A stretch of 64,000 bases of DNA from Pestalotiopsis fici W106-1 (lineage: Eukaryota; Ascomycota; Sordariomycetes; Amphisphaeriales; Sporocadaceae): positions 2,232,001 to 2,296,000 of the forward strand of contig NW_006917093.1 in the NCBI RefSeq assembly GCF_000516985.1, given 5' to 3'. The notes below the pieces were generated by a model. It was not told the DNA's origin. It saw only the letters and a list, made by a program, of their open reading frames with translations, and ran no database searches. The position numbers and the translations under genes are program-made. Positions 1 through 12,121 of the stretch are shown here, in pieces (the stretch's first letter is position 1; each line of letters begins with the position of its first letter).

Positions 1-476
1 GGGTCATTTCATGGTGGGCTTTCAATGCCCGAAGATTTGATGCTTGATGCGCATTGTAAGCACTCAAATTCAAAGTTATAACCAAATGCAATAGGGGCAT
101 ATGTTCAGTGATGCCCAAGATGCCTTTTTCTCCCTAGGCAATATTCATCCGAGCAAGTTACATATTTGTGTTCAATGCAGGTATCATTATATGTACATGA
201 GAGAAGACATGGGCTTAAAGCAGCAGCAAATCATCGCTGCACCTACTAAAATCTGCTACCCATTGGCTCGGGTCTCTCGAGTTCCACAGGCCCGGTGACG
301 CCCAAGGAAGGAGGCTGTAAACGAACTGGGCTCGCTCGAAAAGAGAGCTGCCAAGATCAAAAGTGGCCAAGCCCCATCTCCCAGACGTGGCAATGGTGAT
401 CCAAAAGGGTAATCGGAAACAAGAAGCTAGGTTAGTTGGCTAGCAAAGTAGTCCACTGCCTGGCTGGAAGGGATTT

Positions 477-499
477 AAAAAAAAAAAAAAAAAAAAAAA
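477..499. repeat. poly(A) tract, 23 nt
   Basis: This is an uninterrupted run of 23 A. It has no target-site duplication or retrotransposon body next to it that I could see, so it is most simply a mononucleotide microsatellite. Confidence 0.9.
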
Positions 500-847
500 C
501 AGATTGCGTGAGCGGACCCGTCTACCCCCTGGCCGGCGTGCTCAGCTAGTCTGTGGCTCTTCGGGACCGGCGTGAAAAGAAATTATAGTATAACATTACG
601 ACTGCTTCTACCGGGTGTGAACGAACTGCTCTCGGTAACGGTAGTAAGGTAGTCTTAAATTGTCTGATGGGTAACGCATACTACAGATTTACTACATACT
701 TCATACAAAAGCCAGACTGATGACTGACTGATGTTCCTTGCACTGCCACCACGTGCGAAATGATATGACCTCGGGCCGGTGGAGCAATTGTGCACCGCCA
801 AGAACAGGGGCTGGCCTCGGCGGATCGCATCCGGGAAAGTCTTTGCA

Positions 848-876
848 AGTCAGTCAGTCAGTCAGTCAGTCAGTCA
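848..876. repeat. CAGT tetranucleotide microsatellite
   Basis: About seven perfect copies of a CAGT unit. Tetranucleotide repeats like this usually vary in length between isolates. The short open frames that cross it, rich in Ser, Gln and Val, are by-products of the repeat. Confidence 0.9.
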
Positions 877-3584
877 ACTTGCTACTGCTTCAGATACGAT
901 TACTGGGCAAGTCAAAGGTGGATTCCCAGAGCGTCATATCATGCAACTCGTCCATGTGTCTCTCCATTTTAGTGCGCTATGTATCATGAAGACAGTGTAA
1001 GAGCTGTCACTTATCAACATGGCAGCGCAACCGGGCCGAAGCTACACAGAGAGAAAAGAATAAGTTTCACGCAGATTGAGGTAGAATTAGCGGCCACCCA
1101 AAACCAACGCCATCATGTTGAAACGAACTACTAGTAGTACTGGCAAACCGTTACCTTTCTTGCCAAAACAGTCCCCCCAGCGCCGTCGATTTGCTAGACA
1201 TCTTTTTTGGCACTGCTATTTCCATGAAAACTGGCGCTTGTTTTTTAAGACCTGTTTATTACTTTCCGAAGCTACACTGTCTTGGTAGCTCTTCCCTTGG
1301 CGCTCGCTCGCGTCGGTCTTGTTTGATTTTTCCCTCACTTGATAATGATGGAGACTTATTTTAAAATGAAAGGAGACCTATGCGGGCGGCGCCACACCTA
1401 AATGAGCTGACTGCCCTAGTACTACTATGATGCACGCCAAAGAAAGAAAGAAAAAAGGTGTCAGAGGTGAGAAACCCCCCCACAACTTCAACCCATGGGC
1501 CAGTCTTGATGCAGGATTGGTTTGCTTTATCCCCGGTTTTCTCTATCACCCCCCCTGATCCGGTCCACGAACCAGAGACTCGGGTCACTGATTTCAGGTC
1601 ACTGAAGAAGAAGAAGAAAAATTAGTGTGCGGGAGGAATAAGCCGATCGGAGTGTTTTTTTTTTTTTTTTTGGGTTAATCTTCCTCATATCATATCATGA
1701 CCATCTAGATTTACGGTGCAGGTTGCGATTAGTCCAGCCCTCATTGATCCACGATGACAAGAGTCTGGAACCGTCTTGTCCTTACATCCGCCAGAACTGG
1801 CCAGTAGCAACAAGGTATCAGTTTCAAGGATCAGCGCCGTTTCCTGCCATTATGATTACTCACTTCCAAACTTGTCTATTCGTTCGTCTTGAAGGGGGGG
1901 TCTGGGTTTGCCGATCCGGCCCTGACGGCAACGAGGTACGGAGATACTACTGTATAGCTCCAGAGAAATTAAGATGAGAGGCTTGCTTTTTGTTTCTTTA
2001 TTTTATGTTATTATTATTTTTAACTCAGCTCTCGAGTTTTCATGTACTGTGTAGTACTATTATGTATGTGTATCAGGTTTAATCTTGGGAGCTATCCACC
2101 AAACTTGGATAGGCTGGCCTCATGAATAACCCGAACCCATGAACGAAAACGATAACCCGACGACACGGAAACTGCGACGATCATTTCGCGGGAACGAAGA
2201 CCATTGAGTATAAGATTGACAGCAGGCTGAGCTAATAACCTGGGGGCCTACCTACCCAGAAACCGAACTCGACCTTAAGACTACTTCTGTTGCGTCTCGA
2301 TATATACATAGTATGGCGACTTCTTACCTGTTGCAGAATTGTTGGCAACCTGCGAGCAACAGAATTGTTCGCTCGCAACTTGTCATATCCTGGCTCTAAC
2401 AGCTCGACCTGGCCATGATGAAGTGGCTGCAATATCTTATTCAGTAGTGCGTCTACTCACAGATTGGCACTTCCTTTCTGGGATGTCGAGCCTGGTCTTT
2501 TGGCGTCCATGGCATGCAGCTGTACCGGAGTCCAGCTGAGCCTGAGACCTCGGACGCCCGCCCCAACCAGGGGGGTGGTTGAACTGCCAAGATGTCCATG
2601 TGTAGAGTAATGATTATACTACTCCAATACGCCGGGCCCGTTTTCTCCAAAAACTTGCTACGTACTTGTTCATGGGATCCCCAACACCATAGCGTGAGCG
2701 CCACCTTTGCAAAGTAGTGGCATTCAAGTCCAGAGTCTAGACGATTGTTGTAGAGGTTCCACTAGATGATGGAGAAAACTAAGTCGACCTCGCTTCGGTC
2801 TTCTCACCTTTTGGTAGGAGATGACCGGGCTGGATAGTTCAGCCGCGTCAAGATGTTAAAGGGCCTTGGCAAAGACGCGGGAGATTGCCTCCAACACGCC
2901 TAGCCACCGTTTTTTCGTTTATTCTCTACACAGCACGTCCCCGTCTTCTTGTGCGGAAATATATGCCTTCTCGGATAGCTAGCAGCCTTGGAGGGTTCAC
3001 CCCCATCCTCCCAAGAGGCCGGCTGACATTGACCATGGAGATTTCTTCGGACTATACTTCCAACCTCGTATACACTACGCACATGTGGGCTCCCTTTCTT
3101 TTCGTGGAGGAGGAGCGGACCTTTGGTGGAGACTGAAGAAAACTACTACGGAATACACGCAACCGACCTCCATACCATCCTTGCTCCGGACGGCTCACAA
3201 TCATTTTTTTCTCTCGTTACGCGGACGATGGATAAAGTTGTCGTACTCCTTGTTATATGGAGACTCCCCTCCTACCCTCTTTCCGAAACGAAGCACCGAT
3301 TTTCGGTCCGTCGGCAAGTCGCATATATAGTAATAAAATACGGGGATATATAGCAGTAGTCAAGTAAGCGGTACAGGGTTCTCTGCTATCGGAAAGTGCG
3401 AGATGATACAATAATCCATGATGATGGAATATACACAGTAAATCCACACAGACGCATACTATGTCATGTATAAAAACACGCAAGGATGTTGGAGGACAAT
3501 ATCGTATGTCTACCGTTAACAGAGTACGTAGCCATCAACACTGCTGCGTGTTCCCAGCCAATTGATATGTTTGATATGTAATGA

Positions 3585-3613
3585 GGCGTGGCGTGGCGTG
3601 GCGTGGCGTGGCG
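3585..3613. repeat. GGCGT pentanucleotide repeat
   Basis: Nearly six perfect GGCGT units in tandem. It is G-rich on the plus strand and lies in the gene-free left region. Confidence 0.9.
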
Positions 3614-5527
3614 ACTTGGGTACTCAAGACTTCAAGTTTGTTCTCAAACTTTTTTCCCTCAGAGGAAGCAGTGTTATCATATTGTAAAAGCCATTTGCCT
3701 CGTCTAGGTGTTACGAAGCCTCGTCTAATTGTGGGACAAAAGTATTGGCTTGCATCTTATACATATTTCCTGCTTTCAACATGCTTGATCTGTTGGCCAT
3801 GCCTAGTTTGATGGGATTTCCCAGCAGTTTCCGGAAGCAGGTTCATCAGACCTCAGTGCCCAGCTTTGAGAATTATTGATCCTAGGTAGCCAAACAGATT
3901 TTTGACTTGCTTGTTTCCAAGACTTTCTACTCCCTATATTCACTTTTACCCTCGGATCTTCCAACAAGTCGAGTTTCATCGGTTCAAAACTTTTGATGTC
4001 GTTTTTCATGACAGTCTTGATAAAAATGATACAAGCTTGGTCTACGATCGAGCACACCGGACATTAAGACACTGAATATTCAGTGAGCTTGTCGAGAATG
4101 AGATAAATAGCCTCTTATCTAATTTTGATAAAGCCAGAATGTATTCAAAATCACGACATTTTCCATTGGCTCAAGAGCTTAATAGATGATCCGGATGTGT
4201 GCTTACATGGTATAGTTTTCATAACAATCTGTATGAGTGGCATTCGTCTAGCGGGGGATTCAGCCGCCTCTTCAGCTTCTTTTCATACCCATCATAAGAG
4301 CCACAGAATATATTAGAACGGTGTGAAGCACTTTGTCCATTTTTAATACTGGAGATGCTGTTCCTCTTCGGAGGAAATAGATCTCATGAGAGTGAACAAT
4401 GTCGGATTGCATGATGCACATTGCATTATTTGAAAAGATGCATACCTGTGCAATATTGAAATGGACCTTGTTTTGACAAACAAGGCCAAGAACAAGTTAC
4501 TCCTTCCATGGCATCTAGTTCCTCGCATCGTAGTCTATACACACGTGTTGGCATCCTCCCTACTGGCACCGAGACTTATGGAACGGGCCTCGTCGCAAAC
4601 GCAGCCTTTTCCAAAGTTGTGCAAGCCAGCATCATTTGTCTGCACCGCAGAGCTCAGGCCGCGAAACCATATCAGCCTACAAGGAAGGGATTAAAAATAG
4701 ACCCATGCGAGCTGAAAAGGTCAGAGTGGTCGCCACGCTGCATATTGGCATGGACTATATGCGCCTCAAGATGCAGCCCTTTCCACGTCCGTCCACATGA
4801 TGCACATGATGACTTGTTCGGCCTACAAATGATTGTCAGTGTTCTAGACCTGATCTTCCCATTCCCTAGGGGGGAGACACATGGCAAGAACGAGGGGTTG
4901 GTGTGACCTAGTCTATTTACCCGTCCGTTGTAGGGGAGAGCTGAGAGTGAGAGTGACAAGAAGGGCTGCAACCCCCCCGGCAAGGTCTAGAGTGAGGGGT
5001 CTCAAAATCCATCATATACGGGTGCGAACATCCGAGTAGGGCAGGGTCTTGGACGCGTATCAGAGAGCGTTCAACTTGCACGTTCTAGAAATGGCCTGCC
5101 CATCGACAAGCCGACTCTCGTGGGCGAGTACCGAGCGCACGGTACAGACCCTGGGTTGCCTTGCATGACAAGAAACGCCTGGCCCAAGAAGCAAGTCCAA
5201 GAGACCCGCAAATAGATAGGGGCCCTGTGACTGTGTAGTCAAGCTGCCCAACAAGAGACATTAAGGATAAAGAGATATATTCATAATTCAGATACAGATT
5301 GCCCGAAATCAGACAGCAACAATAGATGTAATCAATACATAATTACCATACATACAGCCGTGAGATCCCGTGACCAAGATATAAGAAAATAGGAAAAAGT
5401 AAGGAAAAAAAGCATCAGGAGTAGGTATTGTTCGCCTCTCTTCGCCGATAGTCAATAAGCAAGTCCACCCAACCCACGAAACTCCTCAGCCATGCAGATT
5501 GCTAGAATGGAAGCCGTACTTTCCATC

Positions 5528-7488
5528 TTACGATAGCAATGGAGAATGCGGTGGCGGCGAAGGGGCCGCTGACGACCAGGCTACCGGTGACTGTCCTGGT
5601 GACCAAGGTACAGGTGACTGGCCTGATGACCAGGCAGCTGGTGATTGTGCTGTTGCAGCTGACCAGGCAGGCGATGATGCTCTGGCCGGTATATCCAGCG
5701 AGCCAATAAAGCGAGTGAGCGCATCTTGTCGATTCTGCACCAGTGCTTGGGCTGCTGCAGTGTCACCATCCTCCAAGTGCCACTGCTCGAGGAGTTTCGA
5801 GTCCTCCCATATCTCCCTTAGTGCTCCACCACTCAGCCCTCCAAAAGTTGCGTGGGGGGCCAAATCCAAGGCCTGTTGCATATACTGCTTTGCATAACCA
5901 TACCGGGGGTTGGCTGCGGCCATTGCTGGTGATTCAGGTCGGCATCGGCCCATGTGGTAGTAAGCCAGCGCGCGTAATGATAACCGCCTTGAGTTGAGAT
6001 CTGTTTCTGACTTGTAAAGTTCTGTCGCTAGAGACAGACACCGCTCGTCTTTCCAGCCCGTCTCTAGGCCAATCGTGAATAATTCGTGGAACCGGAAGAG
6101 GGGGTTTTCTGGCTCCAAAACGTCCTTGGCGCGTGGAAGCGACTGGGATTCAATCGCTAATGTGAACCTCCGTACCGGCTGTATGTGGTAGTGGTGACGC
6201 GATTTGCTGTTTACCACACCCTGTAAGAATAGTTGCATGTTCTTCTTCGTACCCTGAACTACCATCAAAGGGTAGATGACCCCGACCTGTTCTGCCAAGA
6301 ATTCAAGGCACGTTTCGATTGGGTAGTTTTCAAAGAATTCGTGCAATGCCTTGAAGACGTTATGTAACCATTCCAAAGGTCCTTTTCCGGTCGCTGCATA
6401 ATCCGCCAAGAACTTCCAGATGAGCGTTTGGTGACCGTACTGAAGGACACCCATTTGGAACATGAGCAGATCACAGAGGGCCCAGGGATTTGGATCCTCG
6501 ACCAAGACATGAAGATGGTCAAAGGCTCGACGCACGAGCACGCCACCCTCCCTGGTCCGGTCTTCCTTGAAAAGCCACGCGGCATCGCGAAGGTTCCTGA
6601 TTGTAAAGTAGAGATCTGTTGTGGGGTAGTTGGTGTAGGCAGCAAGAGCAGAGTCCTTGTCAAGGACAGAGTCGGCACGAGCTCCCAGATGGCGGAAACA
6701 CTTGAACAATAGGTCCCTAACATTGTAATAACCCAATGGTTGAATATAGTCGGGCTTTGGGTTGGCGCTTTGCGGTGGCGGTGTCCGCGACCTGACATAG
6801 CTTGGTAGATTCTCCTCCTCAGCGGCCTCGAGGAGGTCTTCGGGGGACAGCTTTGCCCTCTTGATATATGATTCGAGATTGACGACCTTACCATTGCGGT
6901 AATAGACGGTCGACTTACCAGCAACTTTGCGCTGCTTTTGATGACTGACAATTTTTGCCACGTCTTTCTTGCGGTTATTCTTGTTGAAACCCCATTTGGC
7001 GAACTTGTCCTTGTACATCTTCTCGCTGGTAGGATGTGTCAGTATTTGGGATGGAGTTCTTGTCATGCAGCGACGGGGCCGAATTGAAAACAAGCCAGGC
7101 CAGTGCGCATATTTCAATGCACTTACGTTGCGACGAAGCCTTTCCGCATCATGATTTCGCGGACTTCCTTGAGAGGCAATTCTTCGTCGATGTAAAGGTG
7201 GCGAATCTCCTGTTTGAGACTCTCCCAGAGGCCGGGTGGATGCTGGCCGCGAAACTTGGCTGGTGCAGCCAGCGTCACCGAGCGTGGCATGGCAGCATTG
7301 TCGCCCGCGGCCACTGGGCTGGGGCTTGTGGTGGTGAAGGTGGTGACAGGTGAGCTGCCATCGGCCTCGCCAGCGCCAGGATCGGACTTGGGCGACTTGA
7401 CAGTAGCATCTTGTTCGATTGACGGCCAGACGGGGATGATGGTAGCCTGCTGTTCCACCTTGATGGTTGGGTATCGCTCAGCGGCCAT
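5528..7488 (-). CDS. Clr5-domain protein
   Basis: Two exons on the minus strand, 7488-7127 and 7025-5528, joined over a 101-nt intron with donor GTAAGT and acceptor CAG, give 619 residues. The start is the ATG at 7488; the frame is open further upstream but reaches no better start. The splice reconstructs a Clr5 domain at about residues 90-140: a helix around EIRHLYIDEELPLKEV, then IMMRKGFVATEKMYKDKF and the basic WGFNKN. The long remainder is helical and TPR-like. The C-terminus carries three imperfect 9-residue repeats of the type QSPVAWSSG. Clr5 domains are named after a fission-yeast heterochromatin factor and are abundant in Pezizomycotina, often in presumed DNA-binding or regulatory proteins. 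The specific role here is unknown. Confidence is high in the domain, low in function. Confidence 0.85.
5574..5654. repeat. 27-bp in-frame tandem repeat in the Clr5 gene tail
   Basis: Three imperfect 27-bp units, each beginning GACCARG on the plus strand, encode three 9-residue Ser/Pro/Trp/Gln repeats near the C-terminus of the Clr5-domain protein. Unit length is a multiple of three, so gain or loss keeps the frame. Confidence 0.75.
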
Positions 7489-10400
7489 GACCTCTAAAAA
7501 ACAATTACAGTCCCAGCCTACACGGCCAACCGCCGGTAGTGAGACATGAGCACCGCAAAGGCGTCCTAATATGAGTGCAGCAGTTGAGTCGCGACGATTT
7601 GGTGGCCGTTCAGCGTTGTAGGTGTTTTGCGCCGAGGGATGGGTTGAGGATTTGGTGATGATTTGGATGGAGCTGAATGAATTGTCGTCGGTCGCGCGGC
7701 TGCGGCCTCCGTCCGAGGGGTGAGAATGTGACTCGCGCACCCGTGGCGTCGGTCGCCAGCTAGCCTGGTTTTTTTTCTCTGGTTTGGGGGGGAAAGAAGA
7801 GGGCCCTGGCATTTGGATCCCTGCTCCCTGACCGCGACCGTGACCAGGTAACATGCGCTTAAATTGATGTACCGGATCGATCTATCATCTCATCAGTGTC
7901 GCACGGCTATAGTGCATATTTATGACCTGTCTATTCTTGTAACCAATCAACCAAACCGACGACTCCCGGCCCCCCTTCCAAAAAAGAGATCCAGAGTGAC
8001 GACCAGAGAATACTGGTAATGCGGGAATCCCAAGTTGTATACCTGGACAAAACGGGATATGGCAGACTATTCTATTGGTAAGATGGCATTTGCGCGCGCG
8101 CGCACAGGATTAGCACCTGTATTGAACCATACGATCAAATGTGGAGGATGATGGTGTTGGAATCTAGTACATCCCTGCGTTGCGACAGACCTCGTCGAGT
8201 GAGGGTCGGGTTGGTCCAAGACCTCCTTTAACCTACCTTGCCTATCTACATACCACCTTACATACACGAGATATCTGCGTACCTAGTAGTAGTTGTGGCT
8301 TGTGCTGCCGTTCGTCGTCACCGTCGGCACCGGGTGGTTGAGCTAAGCCGTGCCGCGTTTGGGGGTGGAAAAGCGAGAGACAGAGTGAGAGAGAGGCCAA
8401 GGAGACCAAGTAGACCTCACCATCTGCCAAACAGGTAACGTTGAGAGGGCCAAGATGGCATTACCCGCTTGCCCCTGTGTTACAGACGTGGCGATTGCGT
8501 CTATCCCTACTGTATGCAGCATTCGCACTAGGTATCTTTTTTTTTTTTTTTTTTTCGACTTATTATTTGCACTCGGTGACACTTTGTAGTCCAAACCGGA
8601 GATGGACGATTTATGCGTCAGTTCCAAACAGGCATGGCACAGGCTGCTAATCGTCAGTAGTCAGGTCCAACACTCCCGGAATGCCATAGCTTGCGTGTAG
8701 CTGGATGACACCAAGCCTAGGGGAATGCAGGCACATTGAATTTAAATAAGAGCCCGGCGAAAGCCCAGGCAATTTCCTTTGGCAGCCAACGATGCAGCTC
8801 GTGGTGACCGCGCCCTGGCAGTAAGCATACTTTCCATGAGTCGTTGTCTCAGCTTTAACGTGATCCCGACGGCGGCACACCGGAGCACGTCCAATCACGA
8901 CAAACACATCACACATAGCAGATGATGGCTCATGTTGTTTGTTATTGCTTGCAGTTGAGCTGATTGTGGACGGAGGCAAGGAGGCCACAAGGAGAAGGAA
9001 AATACGAAAAAGTAAGAACAAACACAATGCCCGTTCCATCTAACCCACCGGTATTCATTCCCAGTATGCTCTCTCCCATGACGTGCATAAACAAGGAGCC
9101 GATCACCTTGCTTGAGATACCATAGTATATCTGGGCACGCAGCACCAAGCCAGGGCGTTTGAACGGCGCAGAATACGGGGGAAATCTCTCCGAGCTCAGC
9201 CTGCCACTCTCGAGAACCCTGTCTGATAGATAGGTGTTTGAAGGCGCCATTTGGAGAATGTCTCACAGGTAGATGGAACAAGGACTTTCTTTGCGGAAAA
9301 CGGCGCACCCTTTCTCCTATCTTTTGCCTATCGATATGGAAGACAAGGTATTCCGTAGTGAAATATATCGGAACTGACGACAACAGCGACAGCGACAAAG
9401 GATTGAAACAGCATACGTAAAGTCCTATCCATCCTAGTACTACACTACTACGTAATTTTGCACATGCACAATGGGCACACATACATGGGATGCATGCATA
9501 GTAGCATACCACCTTGGACCAAATACCGAAGAACATGTCCAGGTACAGAGTATTCCAGACTGCCGGCAGTTCAGAGAATACCTAGGTAGGTATCCAGATC
9601 GATCGGGAGCCATCTGTGATCCATTCGCAATTTACCAGAAAAGAAGGGTCCAGAGACTACGTACTGTGTATTGCCTATGGCCACTCAGCCGTCTATCCGC
9701 TGGCATTAGTGACCCACCTCATCTCTGTTGTCCTTCCTGGTCTTTTCCACTGCAGCTCCCCCCCTCTTATCGTCCAAGCATCCCCTCTCTCCCCAGCTTC
9801 TAGCACACTCGGATGAACCCCGCACGCACACGTCCCAGCAGTTCCAATGGTTGGGTTTTTTGGTTTCTTTCCCTTCGCTGGACTGATCAATTATTCCGTA
9901 CTATTCCCCGCCCCAAGGCAATCATAAGCTGTCAGGGTGCCAGTGCTGCCACCTACACAGTACATTAGACTCAAGACCGCTGCAACTGGCAGGCTGGCAG
10001 GCGGGTGTTCAGTGCAGGTGCCAGAATAGGACCCCTACCGATGCACTGCAGATTCTCAGTTAGTGTAAGCTCAGAGGGACCCCGAACCCCTGGCAACTAG
10101 ACCACCATCTTCAGTTTATTCTCGAAGTTTCCCTCTGACAAATGGAGCGCCGCAAGCTTTCCGGCAACACCGCCCGACGTGTCTGCCCACCATCGCCGCC
10201 GCCGCCGCCGCCGTGTCTGACGGCAAGGCTGAACGAACGTGAATGGAGCTCTTGCAATCATGCGGTTGAAACAAGCCGCGACAGTCTCGAGACTGACATA
10301 ATCACTGCATCCTTTTTGTTCTCTGGTGTTGATCTGTGTTATTGCTTAGACCTGTGATACCCCGCCATTGCCCTTGCATCGCCATTAGCTTCTTCGTGCG

Positions 10401-10612
10401 GCCTTCGAGACACGCAGTATTGGCAGTACCACCTGTTTGGGCACCTCCAAACAAAGAATCCACCTTGCGCACGCCGCAAGAGGCACTGGTCTGGCCTGAC
10501 AATACCCAGTTCGACTTACCAAAGCGAGTTTGAATCCAAGGCTCTTTCGGCGCGCCTCGCGTACCTCGAACAGGCTCAAAGAAGCAAACGACGATTGCTT
10601 CATCAGGCCGTC
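7489..10612. other. intergenic region between two divergent genes
   Basis: This 3.1-kb spacer separates the Clr5 gene (minus) from the CHIP-like gene (plus). It holds a GC-alternating run near 8092-8102 and a 19-nt T run at 8537-8555. The 213-codon minus-strand frame at 8895-9536 resembles no family and has irregular, low-complexity composition. A frame continuous with the CHIP gene is open from about 10355 without an ATG, so an unrecognised 5' exon of that gene may lie here. Confidence 0.5.
8537..8555. repeat. poly(T) tract, 19 nt
   Basis: An uninterrupted T run in the spacer. No tRNA-like gene precedes it on the plus strand, so there is no reason to call it a Pol III terminator. Confidence 0.85.
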
Positions 10613-11614
10613 ATGCAACGCAATAGAGATCCCGAATGGGCCACCTCCCTTAAGAACGAGGGCAACAAGCTGTTCACAGCAGGTGACTACGTCGGCGCCG
10701 AAGGTCTCTACTCGAAGGCGTAGGTTCTGACTATTCAACAAGCCCCCCTCGATGGTGCTGCTCTGCCCACTCTCTATCGAGGTACTCGTACTGATCAGTG
10801 TCTTTCCCTATGTAGCATTCTTGCGGACAGCCAGAACCCAGCCATCTACACCAACCGTGCTCTCGCGAGGCTGAAACTGCAGTTATGGGATTCAACCATT
10901 GCCGATTGCCTGACATGTCTGCAGCTAAATAGCGAATCGATGAAGGCCCATTACTATCTAGCTCAGGCACAGGTCGAACTAGGGAACTATGACGAAGCCC
11001 TGCCCACAGCCTTGAAAGCACACGCCTTGTGTGTTGCAACCAACGATAAATCGCTTGGCCAGGTAACTGCGCTTGTTCTGCGATGCAAGAAAGAGAGATG
11101 GGAACACATGGAGAAGCGGCGGAAGCGTGAGAACCAGGCCCTGGAGAAGGAATTGCTACAAAATTTGGCCAGCGCACAAGAGGAGATGCTCCAGACAGTA
11201 GACTGCGATGGCGACCGGCAGCAAATCCGCCAAGAATTCGACGAGAAGTTTCTCATGCTAAAGAAGACATTTGATCGTGCACGAGACAATGAGCACAAGA
11301 AGAGAGTAGTGCCCGACTGGATGATCGATGAGATCAGCTTTAACATCTTTGTTGATCCGGTGGTTGTAAGTCATCTCAGGATGGATCCCGTTCCAGCCAG
11401 CCAATCTCAACCCTTCCATGCTGACCCAACGTTGTCATAGACCAAGACTGGCAAAAGCTACGAACGATCATCAATCCTCGAGCACCTCCGGCGTTCACCC
11501 ACCGATCCTCTCACCCGTGAGACTCTACAGCCGTGGGACCTACGCCCTAATCTTGCGCTCAAGCAGGCGTGCGAAGAATTCCTGGTCGAGAATGGCTGGG
11601 CTGCTGATTGGTAG
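10613..11614 (+). CDS. CHIP-like E3 ubiquitin ligase (TPR and U-box)
   Basis: Three exons, 10613-10719, 10816-11365 and 11441-11614, give 276 residues. Donors are GTAGGT and GTAAGT; acceptors are TAG and TAG. The N-terminal half holds TPR repeats (SLKNEGNKLFTAGDYVGAE, then NPAIYTNRALARLKL and MKAHYYLAQAQVELGNYDEA), which in CHIP/STUB1 bind the C-terminal EEVD of Hsp70 and Hsp90. A charged helical linker follows (residues about 125-195), then a C-terminal U-box around PDWMIDEISFNIFVDPVV and DPLTRETL, ending at AADW. This matches animal CHIP in domain order and roughly in size (animal CHIP about 300 residues). The expected role is chaperone-linked ubiquitination of misfolded clients in the cytosol. 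The start is uncertain: the frame stays open about 86 codons upstream with no ATG, so a 5' exon could be missing. Confidence 0.85.
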
Positions 11615-12121
11615 TAGTCCCTCGATAGCCACCTCAATTCTACTGAGCTCTACGTCGCATATTACTTCTAGTCATCATGATCGACTGTTTGAGATACCCA
11701 GTATTCATCGAGCCGGATTCTGGTACCTTTTTTTTTCTTTCTGTTTTCCTGCACCTTGAGCATGTTGAGGGAATGTATATATTGCATCGGATGGAGTTCA
11801 GGCATCGCACTCTGGATCAATTAAACTAAACAGCGTCTGTAAAATCAGGAATATGAAATACGAGATCATTTCTTTAAATTGGGTTTTGGAGAATTATCGT
11901 GATCGTGACTAGTATGGCATAGTGATACGGACATTCCAGAAGCACTCTGACGGATAGGCATCGCACACTTGATTGGCTTCATAAGCTACCACTACAAACT
12001 CGACTATTCCCGCATGTCTGCAGGGCCGCATAATCGACAGCTGACTAATCTCGGTTCTTGGAACATATAAGTCCACAAGAACGCCGATTTCCTGTTGATT
12101 TCAGTCTTGGAGATTCGAACA
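11615..12121. other. intergenic spacer
   Basis: AT-rich 3' region of the CHIP-like gene followed by the promoter of the acyltransferase gene. I see no further gene or repeat. Confidence 0.5.

Larger units (their letters stand above)
1..5527. other. gene-free region with simple repeats
   Basis: No open frame here resembles a known family, and none joins to another through plausible splice sites. The reading frames are short, overlap on both strands and have no consistent codon preference. Visible structure is limited to simple repeats: an A run at 477-499, a CAGT microsatellite at 848-876, a T run at 1655-1671 and a GGCGT repeat at 3585-3613. It may hold untranslated or regulatory RNA, but nothing in the sequence shows that. 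Confidence 0.5.

Noticed and set aside
477..499. Poly(A) tract as the tail of a retroposon
   Set aside because: No retrotransposon sequence before it and no flanking target-site duplication seen.
8895..9536. 213-codon minus-strand open frame
   Set aside because: Low-complexity hydrophobic and Cys-rich stretches without any domain; a second overlapping frame of similar quality exists.
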